A stretch of DNA of 64,000 nucleotides from Tubiluchus corallicola (GCA_030141605.1 JAQGDQ010000299.1:137837-201836); one strand, 5' to 3'; counted from the first letter of the stretch, positions 13,401 to 24,279 are shown. Notes: a model not told the origin generated them from the sequence alone. Numbers and translations are program-made.

Positions 13401-16400
13401 ATGCTTTGCATAACCTTCATTGGCTTTCAATCAGATGTCGATGTACTTTTGAAATATTAATTTTAACCTACAAAGCATTACCTGTGTTGGCTCCAGCTTA
13501 CTTAGCTGATCGGTTGCATTTTCGTGTATGTAACAGGAGCACACGAGCTAGCAGAGCAAATGAATTAGTACTTGCTGTAGCTTTTAATAAAAAGAGGGTT
13601 TTTGCTGATTGACGATTTTCAAGCAATGTGCCGAAGTGTTGCAATAAGCTACTGTAGTGATGCGTGTGAACTGATAGCTCGGGTTCCAATATAAGTATCA
13701 CAACCCTGATGTTGGTATAATATAACAATGCGGTTTATTAATAAAATATAATAAGCGTAGCATATATACAAGCGTGACATCAAGGATGAAGAGTTCCGCA
13801 GCCTCTGGAGCCACCACCGGATTGGGTGTGTAACTGACTTTTAAATACTTGTGTGACGTCATACTTGTCATGTGTTTTGGGAAGGGTGTTCTCACTACAC
13901 TACTAAATGAAATTAGAACTTGCACAAATTTAATTTCTTTTATAAAAAAATTACTCATCATTTGTCAACTAAAAACTCATCTTTTTAAGCAGTATTTTAA
14001 TGTATAAATGTGGAATGTTTTGTAGATTTTTATGATTTATTAATAGGTCTAATTGAACTCAAGTTTTTTGATACTTTTATATAAATATTCTTAATTATAC
14101 AGTGTCTTGAAGAAAAAACTTATTGAAAGAGTGCTATAGAATTAAATGCATTATAAATGATATAAGTACCTTATATTGAGTTGACACTTTTTGCGGTAAG
14201 ATAATGAACAAGGCAACAACAGTCTACATGTACAAAAGAAGTAAACTGTCAATGTTCTCATGTGATACAGCAGCTAGCTATTAATTAGTAAACATTTTAG
14301 TGTGTGTTACAAGTACTTAAAGACATTGTAGACCATGAGGATTGAATTAAATTGTAGACCATGAGGATTGAATTAATCCGACCGTGATCACAAGGGATTA
14401 TGTGGCCTGGCAGTTGTGGCAAATTACAATCCAATTCTCCCTGGTTCAAATGCACGCTTAATCCCGACCTTTTCTTGTTTTTGTCTTTCAGCCATTCACT
14501 TATCCTACTATGCAATGTCCAGGGACGCAGTTTCGTGAGAAATTTTATATCATAAGCAGGGCCGGATTATGTCCATTAAGAGGGTCCATAAGCTAACTGT
14601 AGAATTTTACACAATAATGGGTGAACAAGAGAGGAACTACAGTCAACCTCAGATATAAGGGACACCTCCGGACCGGAAAAAATTGTTCCTTATGTCCGAC
14701 GTCCCTTATAGCCGAAGTTGAGTCACACCGAGGGTGTACCTAGACCAGTACTTTTACCCATATTTTTATGGATTATTGCTACACATTCAGTACAAACGGG
14801 AAAAATCGGGACCGGTGTTGGTGGTCCCATATAAGCGAATGCCGCTTGTAAGCGAGTACCTTACACCCGAGGTTGACTGTACACAGTAGTACTTTTTATT
14901 ATGTTAAAATGCGCCCAAGATGGGTTGTCAGATCGACATAATGCTTAATTCAGGCTGATTTATTTAACACTATGGCCTCAAGCTCCTCCAGATATTACAC
15001 TAATGAAATTATGGGGCTTCCATCAGTCCGAGCTACCTTGTAACTCACCCGCATCCGTGTTGAATATTTTTTACTCGTGATATATTTTAGGGACATTTAC
15101 ATAGCTTGATGTAAACTTATTGCAAATTCTTTAAATGAACTAGAATAGTTATCTAGTTATCTTTTGTTTGTCTATAAGGATATTGTTTAAGAAACCCGGC
15201 TATTTTACTAATCATTACAAACCAAATTAGCACATATTTCAACACAAACGTAGTGAAAAACAAATTTTTTACCAAAGCTCAAGGGGCGCTACACTGTAGC
15301 CTATACTAACCTATAGGATAATCTGACCCGGGTCTTAATTAGTAGAAGTAACTAGTAACTGGTACTTAGTTAGGCTTTGTAGTTAATAATAGTTACCACT
15401 TAGTTTTCTAGAAGTTTTTGCTTATTAAGTTTTCTGGGTGAAATGCATTTTTTTTGAACACCTGGTAAAGCATTGGATGCACCGCATCGGTTGTAGACTC
15501 ATAGCCATTGACTGTCTCATGTTTAGTAACACATGAGAAACTACGTAGTCAGGAGCAATCCATTGTTCTTGGTGTAGCTTATAGCTGAGAGTTCAGCCAC
15601 GCAGTTAAATCATGCTAAAAAAATTAGTAGTGATAAAAATCTGTGTAAGTTAAAAGAAAACCTAGTTAAAGAAAGACAGGATGATTTTTCATATACTACC
15701 CCATTTTGAAATACGGTATAAAGTATACATTTTAACACCAATAATACTGGAAAAGCGATTTTGATAATTTAATAATAGATTAAAAACTTAATTAATGGCG
15801 GGCGAGCCAAACTATTGATGACATCACAAATTGACATGATTTTCAACATCAAAAATATTCCACGAGCGTGTTGCACGTGTTTGTGAAAGCGAAAATTGAA
15901 GTACAGAACTACCATAAGATATTCAGTGTGTTGTACTAAAACTAGGCAAGTTTTAAGATAAAAATTTAAATTTCAAATTTACCGCTGTACTCACACAGGA
16001 GCTGTCGAATGCGTGCAGTTTGTCACAAACTAACACATCTGAGCTGAGAGGTACAGCACCTGTTTTTTGTGCAATGTGTTGCTGAAATGCCGGTACTAGT
16101 GCCCGTCTAACTAGCAAATGGCGAAATACATGTAACAGCGAAGAACTAGTGGCGCGAACCGATATTGCATTTGTGTGGTAATGAATCTTTCACGCAAGTC
16201 ATTTTTGAAAGAATAATATGTTTCCTTTCAATATTTTAAAGAGTAGATTGTTTTGACCTACAGTTTAACATTGAGTCTAGTTTTGCTTTAAACAGTTCCT
16301 CTGAGATTTTATTTTTAGCATCAGTTGTAAGGTGGCAGCAGGGAGCAGTAACTCTGCAGTAAAATTTTATCAGGAGTCCAGGAACATTTCTATCACATTA

Positions 16401-17380
16401 TGAGTATGAAATGATTACCTTGTAATAATTCGTGTTTTACATTTGCAATATGTTACTATCACAACTCATTTTACACTAGTAATGCCATAGAGTTTTTGAT
16501 GATATTATGATGCCTTTGATTTTTTCTTTTCAACAATTTAGTTCAGTCCTTCAAACTGTTCGACCGGGCATTGCACGTTTACACAGAAGCCAGTCGTGTC
16601 CGTCAATTTAAGGAGATCTGCGACTCCGGGGGTGAAGACGTTCTTTCCCGGCTTGGCAGCCTCATGAACGACAGTCATACAAGTTGTAGTGAAAATTACG
16701 AGTGCAGCTGCAAACAGCTGGATGAGCTTGTTGCAATATGCAGGTACAGTATAGTTGCAACCGGTGTCTCGGAGAAACTCATCTGCGATCAAATGTCTGT
16801 ATTATAGCAACCAATAAGAGTCCACTTTATGTGTAGAAGTTGCTAATTTGCTCTGGCAATACCAACAATGCTTTTCTTATCTTTATTTACTTTTCTATTT
16901 TGTTTGCTACTAGATTGTTCAACAACAACATTCTGAACTGTCCACTTTAGGCCAGATTCTCATCAAAGTCACAGTAGGATAAAAAATTTTCTTGAACGAT
17001 TTCTTTCTGGTTCACATGCTACAATTTCTGCCTCCCATCTGCAGACTTGAATGAATGTCAGATCTTTCGGAAGCAGACTATGCTACTTTTCTGACGGCAT
17101 GCAGTTGAAGATCGCGGTGTAGTTTTCTGTTCCAGGTTTGCTAAGTCTTTTTCTACTTATTTTTTTCAGGAAAGCCGGAGCTTACGGATCTCGTTTGACA
17201 GGCGCTGGTTGGGGAGGTTGCTGCGTGTCTCTCGTGCCTTCAACTCGGCTTCAAACATTCCTCAAACAAGTTGCAGAAGAATTCTATAGTTCTGACAAAG
17301 AATTACTCAAGCACCAGGCAACAAGTTTATTTCCTACTTCTCCGGGCGGTGGAGCTGCTATCTATGTCACACAGTCATAA
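931..17380 (+). CDS. GALK2: N-acetylgalactosamine kinase (GALK2), 8 exons, 5' partial
   Basis: GHMP-family cytosolic sugar kinase that phosphorylates GalNAc (and galactose at high concentration) at C1 using ATP. Exons with AG/GT borders in a continuous frame: 931-1019, 1595-1718, 3637-3874, 6316-6414, 9134-9286, 12341-12551, 16542-16743, 17170-17380 (TAA 17378-17380), about 442 residues against 458 in human. Seen: substrate loop [18 protein letters not shown] across exons 1-2, ATP-binding GHMP motif [15 protein letters not shown] in exon 3, [16 protein letters not shown] in exon 4, and C-terminal [14 protein letters not shown] in the last exon. The EHIDYCGYG and [10 protein letters not shown] forms are typical of GALK2 rather than GALK1. 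The first codons (about 17-20 residues before [13 protein letters not shown]) must come from an exon I could not find in 1-930 and which probably lies upstream. No frame breaks or missing motifs, so likely functional. Introns are loaded with MITEs, listed separately. Confidence 0.96.
2601..3238. mobile_element. hAT-like MITE, CAGATGTTACC family, copy 1
   Basis: Lies in GALK2 intron 2. The left end CAGATGTTACCGAGACTGAA and the right end, read on the - strand, ACATTACGGAAACGAAAATG are imperfect terminal inverted repeats rich in CGAAAC-type runs. The flanks TCCGTGA (left) and TACGTGA (right) look like a diverged target duplication. A better-preserved relative is at 59059-59662. No coding capacity seen. 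Confidence 0.55.
3998..4566. mobile_element. hAT-like MITE with 8-bp target duplication
   Basis: The ends are CAGGGCCTATTTCA and, reversed, CAGGCCCTATTTCA, flanked on both sides by CACAGACA (3990-3997 and 4567-4574). An 8-bp duplication with CAGG.. ends is the hAT signature. The related repeat copy at 22.7 kb has a single CACAGACA with no insertion, which is the empty site. The interior is GC-rich at both ends and holds a GA microsatellite. Open frames inside are low-complexity and not genes. Confidence 0.85.
4371..4450. repeat. (GA)n microsatellite
   Basis: About 80 bp of GA repeats with occasional GGGA interruptions, inside the hAT-like element. Confidence 0.95.
5266..5556 (+). repeat. 291-bp direct repeat, copy 1
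   Basis: Nearly identical (over 90% by eye) to 6729-7019 and in the same orientation. Starts ACTATCCACTTCGCATGTCC and ends in CAAAATT. The two copies bracket GALK2 exon 4 (6316-6414). No terminal inverted repeats or coding frame seen; class unknown. Confidence 0.85.
6476..8132. mobile_element. Terminal-inverted-repeat element, CAGGGATGTGCCGATC type (hAT-like)
   Basis: Left end CAGGGATGTGCCGATCCC and right end, reversed, TAGGGATGTGACGATATG bound a 1.66-kb stretch in GALK2 intron 4. Possible diverged 8-bp flanks ATAACAAT / TGAACAAG. It encloses the second copy of the 291-bp direct repeat. No intact transposase; a 71-codon open frame at 7863-8078 has no recognisable motif. Confidence 0.5.
6729..7019 (+). 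repeat. 291-bp direct repeat, copy 2
   Basis: Partner of 5266-5556, about 1.46 kb downstream, nested inside the CAGGGATGTG element. See that entry. Confidence 0.85.
8670..8840 (+). mobile_element. Retroposon 3' tail, hairpin family, eroded copy
   Basis: Shares TTTCGCCACCCTTTCACCA, a later CACTTTGT block, GGTG.TAAA..TAAA and a TACTTACT tail with the copy at 54240-54494. The 3' hairpin arm GCCACCC is present, but the matching 5' arm is lost. Interpreted as the degenerate 3' end of a non-LTR element in GALK2 intron 4. Confidence 0.6.
9316..10530 (+). mobile_element. 1.2-kb interspersed repeat, copy 1
   Basis: GALK2 intron 5. Aligns in order with 29851-30960: the AATTAATT / ACTCATATTT block, the GATAAATTCATC block, one arm of the palindrome seen at 30 kb, CTCATAAATAAA..., and the AATTTTCTTTTCTA block. 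Inward-facing ends GGTAGCCGTCGACTTACGA (left) and, reversed, GGTAGTCGCCGATTTATGA at about 9618 bound a 300-bp left module. Non-coding, with probable DNA-transposon ancestry. Confidence 0.65.
10041..10375 (+). repeat. Three tandem units of about 123 bp
   Basis: The GATACTT.ATTT.TAAT start recurs at 10041, 10165 and 10287. Each unit carries GCCTATGACTGCCGAAAC and TTCAGTAAACAT. Segment 9979-10030 is an inverted partner of the unit core, so a hairpin can form with unit 1. Confidence 0.9.
10640..10991. mobile_element. hAT-like MITE, GGATTAT family, copy 1
   Basis: Left end CAGGGGTGGATTATCC and right end, reversed, CAGGATTATGACC. The interior (GCGCC..TTGAGCTTTGGTAA near the left, TCCCATAATTTC near the right) matches 14557-15331 in the opposite orientation. 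GALK2 intron 5. The expected 8-bp flanking duplication is not clear. Confidence 0.6.
10961..11088. repeat. 31-bp perfect inverted repeat
   Basis: Arm GCGTGGGGGTTCTAAAAGGT.. (10961-10991) and its exact reverse complement (11057-11087), separated by about 65 bp. The left arm is the end of the hAT-like MITE, so the right arm is an extra inverted copy of that terminus. Confidence 0.85.
11100..12330. other. GALK2 intron 5, remaining part
   Basis: Plain AT-rich intronic sequence. No open frame, RNA gene or clear repeat was recognised. Confidence 0.6.
12598..13236. mobile_element. Foldback MITE with arrayed subterminal repeats
   Basis: GALK2 intron 6. Both ends read ATAGGTTTTACATGTCAAAT inward, flanked by TA (TATA). 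Each arm carries several variants of an approximately 21-bp motif, TCAAATGTAGAC-T-GGTAA, in inverted orientation on the two sides. The unrelated centre (about 12800-13080) has no open frame. Long inverted arms with internal short repeats are typical of foldback or mariner-type non-autonomous elements. Confidence 0.8.
13390..13640 (+). pseudogene. Non-LTR retrotransposon reverse transcriptase, C-terminal remnant
   Basis: The frame from 13352 reads [20 protein letters not shown], then [19 protein letters not shown] and [17 protein letters not shown]. This is the region after the catalytic core in CR1/Jockey-type ORF2 proteins (usual form LHWLPI..RI.FK.L.LTYKAL...P.YL). It is truncated at both ends, and the reading frame stops at 13612. 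Sits in GALK2 intron 6. Confidence 0.8.
14557..15331. mobile_element. hAT-like MITE, GGATTAT family, copy 2
   Basis: Ends CAGGGCCGGATTATGTCC and, reversed, CGGGTCAGATTATCC. The interior matches 10640-10991 in inverse orientation (GCGCCCCTTGAGCTTTGGTA reversed near the right end). It is interrupted by a TA-flanked MITE at 14640-14879, so it is the older insertion. Confidence 0.65.
14640..14879 (+). mobile_element. TA-flanked pogo/Tigger-like MITE, short copy
   Basis: Ends CAGTCAACCTCAGATATAAG and, reversed, CAGTCAACCTCGGGTGTAAG, flanked by TA on both sides. 240 bp. It is an internally deleted version of the 450-bp copy at 20845-21294, in the same orientation. Nested in the hAT-like element above. 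Confidence 0.85.
15670..16287 (-). mobile_element. TTAA-flanked MITE, copy 2
   Basis: TTAA at 15666-15669 and 16288-16291 bracket AGAAAGACAGG...CTAGTTTTGCT. The sequence is the reverse of the copies at 59 and 23719. GALK2 intron 6. Confidence 0.85.
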
Positions 17381-17477
17381 ATTTTATTTGACTTCTACTT
17401 TGGAAATGGTGTCACTGTTGCTGTGTTCTGCTGTTAAGCAATGTCTTCTCTGTCATCAGTTATGTTTCTTGGCTGTA

Positions 17478-18468
17478 CAGTAAGCGCATTAGACTCACAG
17501 TTAACCGGATAATTCACGTAATTGACTCAAAAACGTGTGGTAAAGACCGCTTCTATTAGACTCACAGTTAACCGGATAATTCACCTAATTGACTCAAAAA
17601 CGTGTGGTAAAGGCCGATCCTATTAGACTCACAGTTAACCGGATAATTCACCTAATTGACTCAAAAACGTGTGGTAAAGGCCGATCCTATTAGACTCACA
17701 GTTAACCGGATAATTCACCTAATTGACTCAAAAACATCTGGTAAAGGCCGCTCCTATTCAAATGTATATAAAAATCATCTCTGACACAAATAACTCTGCA
17801 TAATTGACTCAGTATTTTTCATTCACGCACTTAAAACAAGACATTTGTGTGTGACCACAGAGCTTTTACTGCTTTTATGTCATCTTTATTTTGCTTTTGT
17901 GCATTATAATATACGTAGAAACAGTATGTTAGGTACAGCTTTGCTTTATTTGTAAGCAGGTTTTGTTTATCACATGCTAACATGTTACTGAAGACATTTA
18001 GTCACTTCCTAGCAGCTTGCCTTTGAAGCTTCCGCTGCTTTTCACAAAGTCATCACCAACTGCACCTCAAGCAATAGTTGACTATGTGTTTTACATGGAT
18101 ATGTACAGCATACAGCAACAGATTTTCGTTGTTTTTATGAGAATGACAATTTCATAAACCAACTTCTTCGTGAAAAAATGAAGCAACTGACCCTGCATGA
18201 ATTTTTGTAATTTTTAGTGGCAATAATCAGATCTGAGTAATTTTTTGTTTTTTATTAATTCACTTATATAAATAATTGCACATAGAAATTTCGACATTAA
18301 TTCGTTTCTAAAATTCAATTAAATCTTTGCAAAGCATGCTAATTTGATGCGTCATGACTAATACATCTATAGTACTAATATACTAAACCAGTCGGCTAAT
18401 TGATTCAGTCGGTTAATTGGGTCATAATACTTCCATCTCAAAGTGAGTCTATTAAGCAGTGCCTAGTG
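17478..18468. mobile_element. TA-flanked pogo-like element with internal tandem array
   Basis: Starts about 100 bp after the GALK2 stop. Left CAGTAAGCGCATTAGACTCA and right, reversed, CACTAGGCACTGCTTAATAG followed by ACTCAC share CASTARGC..TTAnnAGACTCAC, and TA flanks both ends. It probably lies in or just past the GALK2 3' UTR. No transposase frame. Confidence 0.65.
17488..17756 (+). repeat. Four tandem 67-bp units
   Basis: ATTAGACTCACAGTTAACCG begins at 17488, 17555, 17622 and 17689, exactly 67 bp apart. Units 2 and 3 are almost identical. Each unit includes the terminal sequence of the surrounding element, so the array looks like an expansion of its own left end. Confidence 0.97.
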
Positions 18469-19371
18469 TACTTTATTTAGTACTCTAATTAGGTCCTAAC
18501 TTGCTGCAGGCTCAAGTAGAGTGACAATTTGTCTGGATTTTTCCTGGACGCATCAGGAATTAGGCTTGATGTCAGGGAGCCAAATATGTCTGAAAATTGT
18601 CAGGAAAAATCAGCATTTTGCAGCTGATCTTCGAAACTTACAGCCGATTCAAATGCACGTTAATAAACCTAAATATTAATGAATGTTTGACCTGTTAACT
18701 TTCTGGTATAATTATAATCATCAAGTATGATTTTTTAGCTTTTTTGAGTCTGTTTGATGTAAATTTATAAATTTCGTTCGTACTGTAACGTGGTTGGCTA
18801 GTATTTAGCGAACATTTTAACATCTGTAAATTTAATTTCATAAAACTAGGTTTAACCTGCATCATTGATTCAGAATGACTTTGATTACACATGTGATAAA
18901 GTCACAATCTGAAAACTCAACAAATCATTGAAAATTGTCATTGAAATCTCAAAATATATTTCAAACATGTTTGTTATTATAAACACGCAACTTGACGTGC
19001 TTCATCACTTGATTAAAATACAGTATAGTAATTTTTTATTGTAGGGACAATGTAGGCTATGCATTAGTGTATTAGTGCTCTAAGAACACTTCAGTTTTTT
19101 GTATCATCTTTAGACTACAGAATTATAAAATTTTATAAGTGGCTTGTTGGCTTGCATTGCAGACTTGTTGCTGAACTCATTTAAGCAGCCTGGTCCAGCC
19201 CGACTCACGCACCGCCCCTACCCTATCACTCTCACACAGTGGTCGCTCTAGCGTCAAGACATACTCACTAGAATTTAATTTTTGACAAAATTGTAAATTA
19301 GAGATTTTCCCGCTTCTACTCTCTTTCTTGTCTAGATGTCACATGACGTTGATACAGAATTGTATGTACTA

Positions 19372-20050
19372 CACTAAGTCCTCGCTTAACGACGCTAATG
19401 GGTTCCAGCAAAACGGGTCATTAAGCAAAACGTTGTTAAACGAAACATTGTTTTCCATAATAAACAATGTAAAAGCATTCAGTTGCATCCCAGGAGCAAA
19501 AATCAATAGTGCTTGGCTATGTAAAACTGTTCAAATGCCTGCACAGGGGAGAGAACCACTGAGCCTGGCTATATTAAAAGGTTCAGTTATCTTGCAGGAG
19601 AAAAGTCAATAACTGTTGGCTCTTAAATTAAACACTTTATATGGTTTATTGCTTACAGTTCTACAGTGTTTCTTTAATTAAAATATTACTAATATTACTA
19701 GTTTTGTGTTTGTGGCTGGACAGGAAAGAGTTTTATCGGCTGAAACTTTTGCGTTTTATCAAGAAGAATTTTATCTAAACATGGAAAAGCAATGAATCAT
19801 CATGGCCTGCCTATAGCTGTAGCTGATTGTCTGATATTGGTTTAGTTGTGCTACCGTGATCTGGGTTAAATGGTGGCCATCTTGACATAGTACAAGCACA
19901 GTGAATAAGATTTTAGTGTTTAAAGTAAGCCAAAAAAATCGTCGTTAAAACAAAACATGCGACGTAGAGCGAAAAAAGGTGTCAAATGATTAGCGTCGTC
20001 AAAATGAAATATCGCTAAGCAGGGAGTTGTTAAGCGAGGACTCACTCTGG
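19372..20050. mobile_element. TA-flanked pogo-like MITE, TCCTCGCTTAACGAC type
   Basis: Left CACTAAGTCCTCGCTTAACG and right, reversed, CAGAGTGAGTCCTCGCTTAA, with TA at 19370-19371 and 20051-20052. Inside each end, further TTAAGC/CGTTGTTAAACGA-type inverted motifs repeat. A 94-codon open frame at 19328-19612 lies across the left end and resembles nothing known. Confidence 0.8.
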
Positions 20051-20233
20051 TAGCGTCTGGTAACATCTACTAAAGTGGTGTTGAACTAACTTAATTTTTA
20101 TTATTTTTGGGTGAGATAGTAACAAGTGCCAAAGTTGGTGGCATTAATTTGTGTGATTTTGCACGCATATTTGGTTTCCCTCATTCCCTGATTTCCCTTT
20201 CTTGCACTGTAATTGTTATTATGTTAGTGTTGT

Positions 20234-20330
20234 ACTTTTTACATTGTTTTTTGACACCTTATTATTGGATTATGTTACTGTTCAATTGTTTTTTGAAACC
20301 TTATTGTTGGATTATGTTACTGTTCAATAA
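20234..20330 (+). repeat. 42-bp tandem duplication
   Basis: TTGTTTTTTGA.ACCTTATT followed by GGATTATGTTACTGTTCAA occurs twice head to tail. No coding sense. Confidence 0.85.
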
Positions 20331-20844
20331 AACATTTCATTTGGGCTAAGTGATTTGAGAAAATCTTTTTTATCAACTGGCAAAGATTAAAAGAGTTTTA
20401 ATTTTTTCACAAGACATAGCTGTACAGAACTTTTTATATTTACCACATATTGTTTTAATTTTCTGCAGCAAATATAGCTCATATGACACTGCAGCTTTAA
20501 GAGTGTGTCATTTTTTTAGTTGAGCCCTGCCCTTTCAGAAGTTTAGTCATGTCAGTGAAGCATATATTGGACGTAAATAAGTTTTTTAAAAAACGAATAT
20601 TCACTAGTCATCCCCCAAGGTATGACGATGAAGACTATAGAAAAAAACGCCGTTGATCGTGACATGAATGTCGAGATCTAGTGTGGACACATACGTACAC
20701 GCGTGTAGTTCCTAATCTGGTCGATGTTACTTATTGTCAGATAACATAGTTTCTGCTTCCAGTGCTGAGCTACTTCATACTTAAAAAACTGCAATTCAAT
20801 TATCATCAGTTTCATTCCAGTTTAGTTGCAATATTAATATTATA

Positions 20845-21294
20845 CAGTCAACCTCGGATGCAAGAGACACCTCGGGACCGGAAAAAAACGTCCGTTATAG
20901 CCGAAGTTGAATCAGACTGAGGGTGTATCTAGACCTGTACTTTTCTGTACTTTTACCCATATTTTTATGGATTATTACTGCACATTCAGTGCAAACGGTA
21001 TGTAGGAAACTCCTTTAGTGATGCGAAATGTATATGATCAGAAACCGAGCTGTTCGAAGGCCGAGTTTGCGAAAAATCGATCAATTTCGCTTTGATTATA
21101 GGGTCCCTTATATGCAAGGTAATTTATCTGGGTTTCTATTACACGGGATTTAAAGATACCGTCCCTTATAACCGAATACCTTATATACGAAGATTTTGTA
21201 AGGAAAACTGTTATGAAAAATCGGGACCGGTTTTGGTGGTCCTTTATATGTGAGTGTCCTTTGTAAGTGAGTACTTTATACCCGAGGTTGACTG
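20845..21294 (+). mobile_element. TA-flanked pogo/Tigger-like MITE, long copy
   Basis: Ends CAGTCAACCTCGGATGCAAG and, reversed, CAGTCAACCTCGGGTATAAA, with TA on each side. 450 bp. It matches the copy at 14640-14879 on both flanks of one internal block that the short copy lacks. Confidence 0.88.
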
Positions 21295-21299
21295 TACAT

Positions 21300-22640
21300 A
21301 AATGCTTGTGACAGTATGGACACGCTTTGTCCAGTGTTTGAACTCAGAAGTTGGGACCTCAGTAAATGTGGAAAAGCGGTTTTTTAAATTTTCTCAGCAC
21401 AGTAACTACTACAAGGAACACCAGTCGAAACAAAAGCCACATGAGAGACTTGACATCTGTGGTGAGGGGGAATAACAGTCTCAGTTCTGATGCACAATTC
21501 CAGCTGTCAGTTAACAAGTCATGTATGGTGCACGGCACGCTAACAACACCACCGCGAGGTATGGTTAATAAGTTCTACACCAGAGATATTGAGAAAAGGG
21601 ATGACGGGATTGACGGAGGCAAAACTGGAAGTTAAGATCCTCGTAATGAGAACGATGTCGTTGAGAAAATCAGGTACGTTAATAAAATTGACTTGAATAA
21701 AAGTGAGCGTGAGTGGCTTGATCGAAGAAAAAATTATCAGCAGCTAAGCCTGGTAGTGATTTCCTGTTGACAGTTGACAACTTTCTGTTAAAGTTCGTGC
21801 TTAATTGCTTATACATGTACATTTGTAGATATTTCTGACATTTCGCTTTTTTTTAGAAATTTTTGTACTTTCATACCGAATCGTCATTATTTAGAAAGAC
21901 CGAAGAATATTCTTTTGGGTAAGTGTACGTCTTTAGCTACTAACGTTTAATTGAAAATGAAATTAAGTAAGATCACTTGGCTGTAATACACTTACTAGTA
22001 TAAAGCCTTTTAAAGGTCTAAAACTAGTTTCACACGTCTCCCCGTTTTGTCCGGCAAACCGAGATATGAGTATACATATAAGTTTTTAAGTTTAACGTAC
22101 ATATAGCAAGTGCAGACTTTACTGTAAAATAGCGAGAAGCATGACTTATGGTTATTTAGATCACCTTGCACGTCTGTGGGTATAATATTTTATTTTAATT
22201 CGTTGGTGTGAAAATAATTTTGTTGATTTTGAAAGATCAGAATTGTTACAAGTCATTTTAGAGATTTAGCTCAGCAATACTTACAATAGTGCAAATGATT
22301 CTTTTTTATTTGCCACTGACTAATTTAAAGTAAGCACTTCAAGTTTATGAAGATGTGCGACAGGCAGCTTTAATTGAATCCAAATGGAAGGCCATACAAG
22401 TAAATTCCAATTTATATTTTATGCATTGTTTGCACTACTTTGTCTCGCTGTTAACAACATTAAAAACAAGTGTCTAATTTGGCAATCTCAGTCTTATGGT
22501 GAAAAAATACTATAAAAACTAAAAAATTTCTGAACGTTCCCAAAATTCATGAAGTATTTGAAAACTGCTCGCGAAATACAACATGAACAGGAACATGAGC
22601 TTTCAGTTAGGCATATTTTCTTAAAATAAATAAAAAGTCT
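21300..22640. other. Intergenic, no recognised feature
   Basis: An 89-codon open frame at 21366-21635 has no motif I recognise, no splice context and no repeat partner, so I do not call it a gene. The rest is AT-rich unique-looking sequence. Confidence 0.5.
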
Positions 22641-22642
22641 TA

Positions 22643-23268
22643 ACTCCTTCGGGCTGTACCATTCAAAGTCAGTCTTATAAGACCTATTAATTTTCTGCTA
22701 CTGTATGAACACAGACATAACTAAATGATTACAAATTAGGTACTGTTCTATTCAGGAGAATCTCAGCTATCCCATCATGCTATTTGCTTAAACATTTATA
22801 GGTGATTAATTGGTTTAAATTAAGGAAAACATACCCTTTTCAGGCACTCCAACTTAGCCTATTAACCTGTTGAGTAGCTTAGTCTGGTATACACTTGCGT
22901 GATCGCACACACTAATTTACTGATTGCTCGCTCTCTACAGCCCAAGAGAACCATCTGCTGTATGGAGTTCCAGGACAAAACCAAAAAATCAGCCAAGGAG
23001 AAATTAATATTGTTTCATTTTTTAACAGAAATTTCTCCTTAAAAATAGAGCACACTTGAGGCCAAACTATTGTGTCAGGATAGTTGAAATTTTCTGCACT
23101 AGCCAATTTCACACATGTGATACTATAGTTTGTTACAGTGCAAACATTGCGCATAGTAACTGATGATTTTTAATTTGTTTAAGGTTAGCAAATGCGTTTC
23201 ACATATAATTTTGCATGAAAACCATTGTGTGAGGAGTAGAAACCTACAAACCCTTACAGTCCTGAAGG
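22643..23268 (+). mobile_element. Interspersed repeat, copy B (empty-site copy)
   Basis: Uninterrupted relative of 3915-5110. Ends CTTCGGGCTGTACC and, reversed, CTTCAGGACTGTAAGG. Carries one CACAGACA where copy A holds a 569-bp insertion. Confidence 0.75.
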
Positions 23269-23718
23269 CGCTAACTTGAAAATTAGGGGGATGCCCTTTG
23301 TAACAGTGATCTTGTAGTACTGGAGAGATGTTGCTGGTGTTTTGGGATTTCGAGATTGAGACGATGAACTTACATGTATCAACGTAATACTGTACTTACT
23401 TTCTGGATATGTCACACATTCAGTATGTTAGCATTTTTGCTTTAGGTGCAAATGGAAGGCTGTAAAATACAAAAAGAGATCGTCTTTTTTATAAATGAAT
23501 ATCGGAATTCAAAGTTTTCAGCATTAGGAGGTTCATGTTAAAATGAATTTACTAATGTATCTCTCGTAGTTATAAACTATAGTGATTAATCATTAAATAC
23601 GGAATAAATCTTGTGGATTTTTTAAAATTGGCTGACATCTTTATAACCATACTGATTTTGAATTCATTTTCTGTCAGGAATGTTGTTCTTTCTGATGCTA
23701 GTTTTCAGCTTATTTTAA

Positions 23719-24268
23719 AGCAAAACTTAACCCACTCTTAAGCTGTAGATCAAAACAATCTCTTCTTTAAAATGTTAAAGGAAACATACTGTTTTTTTTC
23801 AAAAATAACTTACGTGAAAGAATTATTAGCAAACAAACACAATTTCGCATTCACACCACTAGTTCTTCACTTTTACATGCATTTCACCATTTGTTAGTTA
23901 GATGGGAATTAGCACCTGCATTTCGGAAAGCGTTGCACAAAAACGGTGCTGTACCTCTCAGTTCAGATGTGTTAGTTTGTGACATACTGCACACGTCTGA
24001 CAGCTCATGCGTGAGCACAGAGATAAATTTGAAATTTGAATTTTTAGCTTAAAACTTGCCGAGTTCTAGTACAACACACTGAATTTCTTACAGTAGCACT
24101 GTAATACTAACACATGAAAGTAGTTGAGATCACCTGCTGTTAATTAAGATTTTAATCTATTATTTAATTAATTATCAGAAACGCCTTTGCAGTTTTATTT
24201 TGTTAAATTGTATATTTTTTACCGCACTTGAAAATGTGGTAGTGTATGAATACTCATCTTGCCTTCCT
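23719..24268 (+). mobile_element. TTAA-flanked MITE, copy 3
   Basis: TTAA at 23715-23718 and 24269-24272 bracket AGCAAAACTTAACCC...GCCTTCCT. The interior follows the copy at 59-612 throughout. Confidence 0.88.
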
Positions 24269-24279
24269 TTAAGCAACTT

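Noticed and set aside
21366-21635. 89-codon open frame in intergenic DNA
   Set aside because: No homology recognised, no splice sites in frame, and its length is expected by chance.
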